Below are positions 57,617-64,000 of a stretch of DNA of 64,000 bases, one piece after another (position 1 is the first letter of the stretch; every line of letters begins with the position of its first letter). Source of the stretch: Candidatus Merdivicinus intestinigallinarum (GTDB lineage: Bacteria; Bacillota; Clostridia; Oscillospirales; Ruminococcaceae); contig DVOW01000034.1 of assembly GCA_018713335.1 (NCBI GenBank), positions 25,815-89,814 of the forward strand, in the 5' to 3' direction. Below the pieces are notes generated by a model, which saw only the letters and a list, made by a program, of their open reading frames with translations, made no database searches and was not told the origin of the DNA. The position numbers and the translations under genes are program-made.

Positions 57617-58017
57617 GCAGTCCTTCCCGTGTCCAGAGTTTTTTCCTGGAACTTGCCATGGTCATCCTGTTCTTTTCCCTGGCGGCGGCAGTGGTCATCC
57701 GCTTTTTTGCGGCGGGCGGCCAACTGAGCAGCCGCAGCCAGGATGTCAATGGGGCCATTCTTGCGGCAGAAACCGCCGCGGAAACCATTGCGGCCAGTCC
57801 GGAAGTCCAGGAGGGGTCGGTGGCTTATTATGACAGCCAGTGGAACCGGACGGACAGTCCGGACGCCTTCCGCCTGGAGGTTTCGGCCAGCCCGGAGCAG
57901 GCCGGCGCCGGCACCCTTTGCCATTACAGCATCACGGTGACGGCGGAAGGGGATGGGGAACCGCTTTTTGAGCTGGATACCGCCAAATATTGGCCGGAGG
58001 AGGGGGACGCTTCATGA
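57613..58017 (+). CDS. Pseudopilin-like protein
   Basis: A 134-residue protein with an N-terminal helix starting at FFLELAMVILFFSLAAAVVIRFF; a Glu a few residues before and within this helix is a feature of type IV pilin-like proteins. A Ser/Ala-rich extracytoplasmic head follows (LEVSASPEQAGAG). Overlaps both neighbours by ATGA. Family assignment is by architecture and operon position only. Confidence 0.72.
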   Translation: MSSPSRVQSFFLELAMVILFFSLAAAVVIRFFAAGGQLSSRSQDVNGAILAAETAAETIAASPEVQEGSVAYYDSQWNRTDSPDAFRLEVSASPEQAGAGTLCHYSITVTAEGDGEPLFELDTAKYWPEEGDAS

Positions 58018-58445
58018 AAAAGAAAGGATCCGCCCCTTTTGGCGCGGGGATGTCCTCGCTGATGATGGTCTTTGTGGTGCTGTGCCTGACGGTTTTCGGG
58101 GTGCTGGCCTATATGACCGCCCGGGCGGACAACCGGCTGACCCAGCGTTCGGCCCAGATGGTCCAGGCCTATTACGCGGCAGACGCAAAGGCCGAGGAGG
58201 CTTTGGCCCGGCTGGACGCCGCCCTTTTGGAAATGCCGGAACAGGATGCCTTGGAATCCGCGGGGTTTGCGGTGGTCTCCGCAGAACAGCCTTTGACGGG
58301 GGAACTGGAGATCCCGGTGGACGGGACCCGGGTTTACCGGGTGCAGGTAGAAATCACCGGCGGGGATTACCGGGTGACTGCCCGGCAGACAGAGGACAAC
58401 ATCGTTTGGGAGGACGAAATTCTGGACGTCTGGGACGGCCAGTAG
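58014..58445 (+). CDS. Minor pilin / PilX-like membrane protein
   Basis: A 143-residue protein with one N-terminal helix (about 15-35, SSLMMVFVVLCLTVFGVLAYM), then the segment YYAADAKAEEALARLDAAL, which is the typical A-Y-Y-AD-A-AE pattern of pseudopilins with long amphipathic helix. The head domain ends DEILDVWDG. It is coupled to the previous gene and lies 15 bases before the PilT gene. Confidence 0.75.
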   Translation: MKKKGSAPFGAGMSSLMMVFVVLCLTVFGVLAYMTARADNRLTQRSAQMVQAYYAADAKAEEALARLDAALLEMPEQDALESAGFAVVSAEQPLTGELEIPVDGTRVYRVQVEITGGDYRVTARQTEDNIVWEDEILDVWDGQ

Positions 58446-58460
58446 AAAGGGAGAACTTTT

Positions 58461-59519
58461 ATGACCAATATGCTGGAGGCTTTGCAAAAGGCCATTGAAA
58501 ACAAAGCGTCGGATATTTTTATCGTTTCCGGCTTTCCCATGGCGTTCAAGGTCAACGACGTCATTGAGCCGGTGGACGAGGAACGGCTGATGCCGGACGC
58601 CACGGCGGATCTGATTCGGCAGATCTACGAGCTGGAAGGCTCCCGGGGAATGGAACAGCTGACCCAAAACGGGGACGACGACTTCTCCTTTTCCATCAAA
58701 GGCTTGGGCCGGTTCCGCTGCAATGCCTATAAACAGCGGAACTCCCTGTCGGCGGTACTGCGGGCGGTGTATTTCGACCTGCCGGATTACCGCACCCTGA
58801 ACATCCCGGAAACGGTGGTGAACCTGTCCGCCAAGAAAAAGGGTATGGTGCTCATTACCGGTTCCGCCGGAAGCGGCAAGTCAACCACCCTGGCCTGTAT
58901 CATCGACCGCATCAACCGCACCCGACGCAGCCATGTCATCACCATCGAGGATCCCATTGAGTTCCTCCACAGCCACAAAATGAGCATTGTCAGCCAGCGG
59001 GAGGTTGCCCATGACACCCAAAGCTACGCCCAGGCGCTGCGGGCGGCCCTGCGCCAGTCCCCGGACGTTATCCTTTTGGGTGAAATGCGGGATTTCCAGA
59101 CCATCCAGACGGCCCTGACCGCCGCTGAAACCGGCCAGCTGGTGCTTTCCACCCTCCACACCATCGGCGCCGCCAAAACCGTGGACCGGATCGTGGACGT
59201 GTTCCCCGGGGACCAACAGCAGCAGGTGCGGATCCAGCTTTCCATGGTGCTGGAAGCGGTGGTTTCCCAGCAGCTGATTCCCACGGTGGACGGCAAGCTG
59301 GTGCCGGCCTTTGAGATCATGCTGGTGAACAGCGCCATCCGGAACCTCATCCGGGAAGGGAAGGGACACCAGATCGACAACGTCCTCTTTACCGGCGCGG
59401 CCGAAGGGATGCGTACCATGGACAGCGACATTTTAAGGCTGTATAAGGCCGGGATCATTTCCCGGGAAAACGCCCTGCTTTACGCCGTCAACCCGGACGC
59501 CCTCTCCAAAAAGCTGTAA
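58461..59519 (+). CDS. Type IV pilus retraction-type ATPase PilT
   Basis: A 352-residue hexameric secretion ATPase. Walker A GSAGSGKST at 134-142, Asp box VITIEDPIE, Walker B DVILLGEMRD, His box LSTLHT, and the PilT-specific AIRNLIRE motif at 292-299, a signature of retraction motors. It is the only ATPase in the operon; no PilB/GspE extension motor, PilM-N-O or prepilin peptidase is present in the window. A strong terminator follows. Confidence 0.92.
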   Translation: MTNMLEALQKAIENKASDIFIVSGFPMAFKVNDVIEPVDEERLMPDATADLIRQIYELEGSRGMEQLTQNGDDDFSFSIKGLGRFRCNAYKQRNSLSAVLRAVYFDLPDYRTLNIPETVVNLSAKKKGMVLITGSAGSGKSTTLACIIDRINRTRRSHVITIEDPIEFLHSHKMSIVSQREVAHDTQSYAQALRAALRQSPDVILLGEMRDFQTIQTALTAAETGQLVLSTLHTIGAAKTVDRIVDVFPGDQQQQVRIQLSMVLEAVVSQQLIPTVDGKLVPAFEIMLVNSAIRNLIREGKGHQIDNVLFTGAAEGMRTMDSDILRLYKAGIISRENALLYAVNPDALSKKL

Positions 59520-59525
59520 AACCTG

Positions 59526-59564
59526 AAAAAGGCCCGGCCGTTTCAAAACAGCCGGGCCTTTTCC
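59526..59564. terminator. Bidirectional terminator
   Basis: AAGGCCCGGC (59529-59538) and GCCGGGCCTT (59551-59560) with T-rich ends on both strands. It lies between the convergent pilT-like and DUF4838 genes. Confidence 0.9.
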
Positions 59565-59569
59565 TATCC

Positions 59570-61186
59570 TCAGATTTTCGCCATTGCGTCGGTGACAAAT
59601 TTATCCACGGTGATTTTCCATTCTTCCACCATGACCAGGCCGGTTTTCCGGGCCTGCTCCGCGAATTTCTCGATCCGCCGGAGTTTTTCCTCCCGGTCGC
59701 CGTATTCCAGGACAATGCCCGCGTAATAAATGGGCAAAGCGGCGGTTTTCACCCGGAACTGGGCGTCCGCATCCCCTTGGGTCAGGGAAAAAGCTTCTTC
59801 AAAGAGGGCTTCGTACTGCCGGAACAGCTCCTCCCGCAGATAGGTGTCCTTGGCGTCCAGCGGCCCGCCGAAAATGTTCAGCTCCCCGCCGGCCTTTTCC
59901 ATTTCATCGTGGATTAAGTCGATGTACTGCAAGATCACCGGCCCGGCCTGCTTGTAGTAGCCGTTGAGGAAATCGATCATGACCTCCCGTTCATTGATGT
60001 AAGGGTCCCACATGAGCTTGGCCAGCAGGTAGCCCCGCAACTCGTGAAATTCCCCGCCGATTTCCCGGTTGCTCTGGCTGAACAGGGAACGGACGTTGTT
60101 TTCCACGAAGAAGCGGATGTTGGGGCCCAAAACCCGCAGGTTGGGGAAGGGGCTGACCAGGTTGCGGAACTGGATGCAGTAATCCCACAGGAATACATTC
60201 TGGCAGATTTCCTTCCAGTCTAAAAGCTCCTGCCGGGAACCGCTGGATTTTTCATCCGTTTCTATGGGCAGGCCCCGGTTGGCCTCAATATTGCAGAGCA
60301 TGATGTGGACGTTTTCCGCGGGCCGGGTAATGGCCGGGGCTTTCCGGGTGTACCAGTATGCCAGGGTGGAAATCACCTTGTCGGGGAAATGCTCGGCAAT
60401 GCGGTTGACAAAATTCAGCACGGAGCCCATGGGGGAGCCGTCCCGTTCGTTCATTTCCCGGCATTTCTCACACTGGCAGTAGGCCGCATTGTCGTTCTGG
60501 GAAACGGACCAGTATTTGGCGTTGGGGTTTTCGGCCATGTGCTTTTTCAGATTCTTCAGAACGATGTCGAAAACGTCCGGGTTGGACAGGCAGAGCTGGG
60601 CATTTTTTCCCACTCGCTTGCCCTCGTACAGGGAGAAGTATTCCGGGTGCTCGTCAAAATATTCCTCCGGCGGGCAGAGGGTCTGGAAAGAATGGCACCA
60701 GAATCCCCAGTTTTCGTCCCGTTTGCATTGGGGGATCATTTTGTGCTTTTCGGCAAACTCCGGGTCGAAGAAATCCCGGTAGTGGATTTCCCGGTACTGT
60801 AAAATGGGGGAGAAGGAATGCTCCTCAAAGCAGACGGTCAGATTGGCGTCAAAGGGGATATATTCGTAGGTACGGGAATAGTACCGGCAGCCCACAACCC
60901 GTTCCAGCCAGTCATAAACAGCGTAAACCATGGCCTGCTCGTTTCCGGCCTCGATTTCAATATCTTTGTCGAAAATGCGGTACAGGAAACCGCTTTCCCC
61001 GTGGTCGGCGCATTTCAAAATGATGCTGGGGTAGACGGTGGTGGTTTCCTGGATGGTAAAATCAGCGTCGGTGATTTTTTTCAGGTATTTTGCCAGAATA
61101 GCGGCCGCCCGGGGGAACCCCTGGGACACGATCACGACGCTGGCAGTTCTATTTTCAGCGATGCAGATGGGCTTGCATAAATTCAT
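59570..61186 (-). CDS. DUF4838 domain-containing protein
   Basis: A 538-residue protein of the DUF4838 type, which resembles glycoside hydrolase families with a TIM barrel. Features are an N-terminal alpha/beta domain (GH20b-like), the segment YDWLERVVGCRYYSRTYEYIP, WGFWCHSFQTLCPPEEYFDEHPEYF, SQNDNAAYCQCEKCREMNERDGSP and NFVNRIAEHFPDKVISTLAYWYTRK. There is no signal peptide, so it is probably cytosolic. The start follows AAGGAG with acceptable spacing. It may act on a glycan-derived substrate, but the reaction is unknown. Confidence 0.88.
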   Translation of the reverse strand: MNLCKPICIAENRTASVVIVSQGFPRAAAILAKYLKKITDADFTIQETTTVYPSIILKCADHGESGFLYRIFDKDIEIEAGNEQAMVYAVYDWLERVVGCRYYSRTYEYIPFDANLTVCFEEHSFSPILQYREIHYRDFFDPEFAEKHKMIPQCKRDENWGFWCHSFQTLCPPEEYFDEHPEYFSLYEGKRVGKNAQLCLSNPDVFDIVLKNLKKHMAENPNAKYWSVSQNDNAAYCQCEKCREMNERDGSPMGSVLNFVNRIAEHFPDKVISTLAYWYTRKAPAITRPAENVHIMLCNIEANRGLPIETDEKSSGSRQELLDWKEICQNVFLWDYCIQFRNLVSPFPNLRVLGPNIRFFVENNVRSLFSQSNREIGGEFHELRGYLLAKLMWDPYINEREVMIDFLNGYYKQAGPVILQYIDLIHDEMEKAGGELNIFGGPLDAKDTYLREELFRQYEALFEEAFSLTQGDADAQFRVKTAALPIYYAGIVLEYGDREEKLRRIEKFAEQARKTGLVMVEEWKITVDKFVTDAMAKI

Positions 61187-61216
61187 CGATATCAGCTCCT
61201 TACGTTTCTGAACCTT

Positions 61217-61245
61217 ATTTTACAGGAGAAAGGATAAAAAAGCAA
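61217..61245 (-). promoter_or_regulatory. Sigma-A promoter of the DUF4838 gene
   Basis: Minus strand TTGCTT (61245-61240), 17-base spacer, TAAAAT (61222-61217), 31 bases before the start. Confidence 0.65.
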
Positions 61246-61349
61246 GGGTTATTCTCAAAAATTCGTGAAATCAGAATATAAAAAGGCCTTGGCGCTTAGG
61301 CAGCATCCCATAAGGAAGCAAAAAGAATTTTGGTAGGAACCGGCGTGAC

Positions 61350-61973
61350 TTAACACGCCGGTTCCGATTCGTTTAGGGACTCCCTTCCAATCTTCAAAGG
61401 GATGCGGATTTGACCTACATAGGTGAAGTACAGGTCGATTCGCACCTGCTTTCTTCCGTTCTCCTTTACCGGGCTGTGTACCACGATTTTGCTCACAAGC
61501 TCATTGAGAATGGCGGTGTCAAGTTCCGGAATATCCAGGTACTTGTCCACCGGCTTCAGAAACTCGTTTACATCGGAAACTGCCCGGCCTGTGCTTCAAT
61601 TTCCCGTTCCAGCAGTTCTGCATTGCGGCTTTCCTCATCCTGCGCCAGCATTTCCAGCTTGAAATCCTTCCGGAACATACGGACATAACTCAATATCTGC
61701 CGGATGGTTTCCAGCACGACCCGGTAAAGCGCCTGTTCCCGGATATAAGATTTTGCAGGAGCCGGTGTTGCTCTTGTAATTGGAGCAGACAAAATGGTTC
61801 TGGCTGTCGTCCTTGTAGCTCTTGCAGGTGCAGAAGTACAGCTTGGCCCCGCAGTCGGCGCAGTAGAGCAGACCGGAGAACATGCTGATCCTTCCTGTTT
61901 TTGCCGGCCTGCGTTTGTTCTTCCGCAGTTCCTGTACCCGTTCCCACTGTCTATTCTCCATCAGCCGTTTCAA
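61350..61973 (-). pseudogene. Serine recombinase (TnpX/transposon type), C-terminal remnant with frameshifts
   Basis: Reading 5' to 3' on the minus strand: REQWERVQELRKNKRRPAKTG-like start, the recombinase zinc-ribbon GLLYCADCGAKLYFC...HFVCSNYKSNTGSC, then a frame change near 61757 into SYIREQALYRVVLETIRQILSYVR and KLEMLAQDEESRNAELLEREIEAQ, then another into DKYLDIPELDTAILNELVSKIVVHSP near 61550. These are consecutive pieces of one large-serine-recombinase C-terminus; the catalytic N-terminal domain is missing. It is a decayed integrase of a transposon or conjugative element. Confidence 0.82.
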
Positions 61974-61977
61974 TTTC

Positions 61978-62169
61978 TTAACAATCCCTTCCGACCTTTT
62001 TCCGCAAAATGAAGAATGACCGTGTAGACGGTATTCCCCTCAAAGAAGGGATAGCTGCTGCCGCCAAGGTTAAAGTAAAACGCTCGTCCTTAAAATGCTT
62101 TTCCATCCGTCCCTCCACAGCAGGGTCAAAGCCTTTCAGCAGCTCATACAGCTTTTGCTCATCAATCAT
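61978..62169 (-). CDS. Small hypothetical protein at a recombination junction
   Basis: A 63-residue ORF beginning IDEQKLYELLKGFDPAVEGRMEKHF. It overlaps the stop of the RepA-like gene by eight bases (ATGATTGA), suggesting an original operon. Its last residues (LRKKVGRDC) run into the recombinase remnant, so its C-terminus was probably replaced. No family is recognised. Confidence 0.45.
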   Translation of the reverse strand: MIDEQKLYELLKGFDPAVEGRMEKHFKDERFTLTLAAAAIPSLRGIPSTRSFFILRKKVGRDC

Positions 62170-62470
62170 TGGCGCCTCTCCTTTCGCCAGCCGGCAGATT
62201 CAGGGTAATCACAGCAGGTCTGCCAAGACCCTGTTTTCGGCGGAAGATCAGGCCGCAGGATTCCAGCTCATGAAACGCCCTTGTTGCCACCTGCCTACTT
62301 CGATGGAGTTTCGCTTTGGCAGCCTCAACGGTGAAGTACAGGCGGATAGTTCCATCCGCTTCGATGAAGCCTTTCTTTCTGGAAATCCCCGCCCGGTCCC
62401 AAAGCAGAGCGTACAGCACCTTGGTGCCATTGGATAAGTCCAGGGGGATAAGGAAACGGGGGAAAGCCAC
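62162..62470 (-). CDS. Replication-initiator (RepA_N-like) protein, probably incomplete
   Basis: About 102 residues from a GTG start. SNGTKVLYALLWDRAGISRKKGF, then GTIRLYFTVEAAKAKLHRSRQVATRAFHELES and CGLIFRRKQGLGRPAVITLNL follow the winged-helix pattern of RepA_N / plasmid or ICE replication initiators. Coding-like sequence continues upstream in the same frame (EHGKADALERPCPVFQSVAFPRF) without a start codon, so the N-terminus is uncertain and the gene may be decayed. Confidence 0.6.
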   Translation of the reverse strand: MAFPRFLIPLDLSNGTKVLYALLWDRAGISRKKGFIEADGTIRLYFTVEAAKAKLHRSRQVATRAFHELESCGLIFRRKQGLGRPAVITLNLPAGERRGAND

Positions 62471-62715
62471 GGACTGAAAGACAGGACATGGGCGCTCCAG
62501 AGCGTCGGCTTTGCCATGTTCTGAAAAACCAATCCTGGATATTCCCGTTTAAGTGGACAAAATGAAGTGGGAACCTATATGTACTCAGCCTGCTGCCTAT
62601 CCGGGGAAATCCCGTTTAGGCCAAGAGCCTGTCCGGACAATTAGAAACTCGTTCTGGTCGGGTATAAGGGGGTTATCCCTCTATCCCGTTGACGACGCTT
62701 ACAAAGCCCACAGAA

Positions 62716-62895
62716 TCAAGGCTTTTTCTCCCCTATCTGTATGAGCAAAGAGAAGATTTCAAATTCCTTGACCGTCAGTGGGATTATCCGGCTCCGCACT
62801 GTCACTAAGCGTCGCTCCAAACAAAAATACAAATCACCCTCCCGGATTTCTGTCAGCGACTGATCTGCCTGCTGTGGAATAAATATTGATCTCGA
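62716..62895 (-). pseudogene. OmpR-family response regulator, DNA-binding-domain remnant
   Basis: The minus-strand frame from about 62895 to the TGA at 62718-62716 reads QADQSLTEIREGDLYFCLERRL, VTVRSRIIPLTVKEFEIFSLLIQ, IGEKKP. The EIREGDL-x8-RRLVTV-x6-IPLTVKEFEIFSLLI pattern is the start of a winged-helix OmpR/PhoB effector domain; the receiver domain and the recognition helices are both missing. Confidence 0.5.
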
Positions 62896-63056
62896 AGGAG
62901 CGTGGCGTATGGGACATCAATCGGAATATCACCGGTCTTATAATCACGAATAAACTGAGCCAGCTTCTTCTTTTGGTTGGGGGAAAGCAGGCCAAACGGC
63001 TTTTCTCCAAGCTGCCTGCCGGATTCCTCCAAGTCCAGTACGACTAATTTCCCATA
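62853..63056 (-). pseudogene. Unidentified coding remnant
   Basis: Open minus-strand frame without an ATG: GKLVVLDLEESGRQLGEK, PFGLLSPNQKKKLAQFIRDY, KTGDIPIDVPYATLLRDQYL. It looks like genuine protein sequence (amphipathic, no low complexity) but I cannot place it. It overlaps the response-regulator remnant and lies between it and an ABC-transporter remnant. Confidence 0.35.
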
Positions 63057-63099
63057 TTACCACCACCTAACTACAATGAAACAGCGGCAAAGAAAAATT

Positions 63100-63390
63100 T
63101 CACGCCAGCTTCCAATTCTGGCTCTCCGTCTGTAGTTTCACCATACGAGCATACAAGCCGTTTTGTTTCATCAACTTTTCTGGTGTGCCTTCTTCTGCCA
63201 CGGTTCCTTCTGAGAGCACCACGATTTTATCCGCACCGGCTACGGTGCGCATCCGGTGAGCAATCACCAGTACGGTCTTATCTGCGATCAGGCGGGAAAG
63301 GGCGGTTTGAATCAGGGTTTCATTCTCTACATCCAGAGAAGCGGTGGCCTCATGTTTATATACACAAATCCCTGAAAGCCGCATAAACAC
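63100..63390 (-). pseudogene. ABC transporter ATPase, C-terminal fragment
   Basis: Starts in non-coding sequence and then reads EATASLDVENETLIQTALSRLI (post-Walker B D-loop), DKTVLVIAHRMRTVAGADKIVVLSEG (H-loop His) and EEGTPEKLMKQNGLYARMVKLQ. Walker A, the signature and the whole membrane domain are absent, so it cannot be functional. It is similar in type to drug or peptide exporters but not a copy of the genes at 12-16 kb. Confidence 0.8.
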
Positions 63391-63552
63391 TGAACTTTTT
63401 AACCATCATCAAAAAACAGAATATCCCTATAACCACACTGAAAACGCCTTTTGACGGCTTCCCAGCCGATCACGGGGCGTTTTCTGGTGTCTGGCGTATC
63501 GTTTCCACGGTACGCCATTTTTTATGCCCAAAACCAGAAAGGAGGCGACGCC

Positions 63553-64000
63553 ATGTATTTTACATCCGGCAGCAACCGCGCCTTTGAAAGCCTCATGCAA
63601 GGCAAGCCCGGCTTCGACCACTACGACAGCGGCGACGCCGGAGCGCCGGAGGATTGCGGCGACTGCCGTTTCTACCGTCCCGACTGGAAATATCAGTTTT
63701 GCGTTTACGCAGAGTGCCCCTACCAGCCGGGCAAGCTCACCGCCCTTGACGCGGTGAAATTCCAAGTGAAAGGAGTTGACGACGAGATGGCAGTTTTTCG
63801 TGTGGAGAAGAACCGGGGCTACACGGTAATGAGTAACCACCACCTGCGGAACAAAGACCTGTCCCTGAAAGCCAAAGGCCTGCTTTCGCAAATGCTGTCC
63901 CTGCCGGAAGATTGGGACTATACGCTGAAAGGCTTGTCCCTTATCAACCGGGAAAGATCGACGCCATACGGACGGCGGTGTGGGAGCTGGAAAAGGCCGG
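63553..64000 (+). pseudogene. Conjugative-element (ICE) helix-turn-helix replication/transfer protein, frameshifted, cut by window edge
   Basis: AAAGGAGG then ATG at 63553. An N-terminal Cys-rich part (CGDCRFYRPDWKYQFCVYAECPYQPGKL) runs in frame into MAVFRVEKNRGYTVMSNHHL at 63787, preceded by AAAGGAG, so these may be two genes read as one. The second part (LSLKAKGLLSQMLSLPEDWDY) is the winged-helix N-terminus of a protein common in Tn916/CTn-type elements. Near 63956 the expected INREKIDAIRTAVWELEKAG is split: the frame changes by one base after INRE. The element continues beyond the window. Confidence 0.75.

Noticed and set aside
63427..63540. Gene between the ABC fragment and the ICE gene
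   Set aside because: Only a shadow frame antisense to the ICE gene; no start signal or family likeness.

Overview
The window reads as a chromosomal segment of a GC-rich, endospore-forming Firmicute, most likely a gut Eubacteriales of the Oscillospiraceae/Ruminococcaceae type. The basis is a complete spoIIIAA-AH operon, sigG, strong Shine-Dalgarno sites, ATGA-coupled genes, DUF4317, FeoA/FeoB with a small Cys-rich partner, and the conserved clostridial order asp23-nusB-xseA-xseB-ispA-dxs-tlyA-nadK-argR-recN. No rRNA, tRNA or CRISPR array was found.

Layout. 1-6.7 kb: 3' part of an amidohydrolase, hibernation factor HPF, a THUMP rRNA methyltransferase, folC and a membrane-fused glycerophosphodiesterase. 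6.7-11.3 kb: three intergenic islands of stem-loop repeats around a Cys-rich unknown protein, a GNAT acetyltransferase and DUF4317. 11.3-28.2 kb: sigG, a heterodimeric ABC exporter with its MarR regulator, an NSS transporter, a ThuA-like protein, a methyltransferase, a Xaa-Pro aminopeptidase, the feo operon, malQ with an XRE regulator, and an ABC-F ATPase. 28.2-35 kb: a broken membrane gene, an aldose epimerase and spoIIIAA-AH. 35.8-46 kb: the housekeeping cluster from asp23-like to recN, covering transcription antitermination, exonuclease VII, isoprenoid precursors, NAD kinase, arginine control and DNA repair. 46-55 kb: envelope genes, namely uppP, a MoxR/DUF58/transglutaminase operon, an MltG-like lytic transglycosylase fused to cell-wall-binding repeats, and a transglutaminase lipoprotein. 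55-59.5 kb: a yjdF riboswitch and yjdF, then a compact type IV pilus-like operon. 59.5-61.2 kb: a DUF4838 protein. 61.3-64 kb: a graveyard of mobile-element remnants (serine recombinase, RepA-like protein, response regulator, ABC transporter, conjugative-element gene).

The most unusual content is a family of modular DNA stem-loop elements in at least seven intergenic positions. Flanks are conserved between copies, while the stems are replaced by other perfectly paired sequences (compensatory changes). Some copies are bounded by inverted TTGTAGGGG repeats. One 32-bp module forms the last codons and stop of two unrelated genes. Other points of note are a Shine-Dalgarno site separated from its AUG by a perfect hairpin, a MarR gene whose conserved N-terminus lies upstream of any usual start codon, a repeated operator-like site for that regulator, an amber-interrupted membrane gene, and a natural Glu-to-Gln change in an ABC-F ATPase site.

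All product calls rest on reading motifs and recalling families; no database search was possible.
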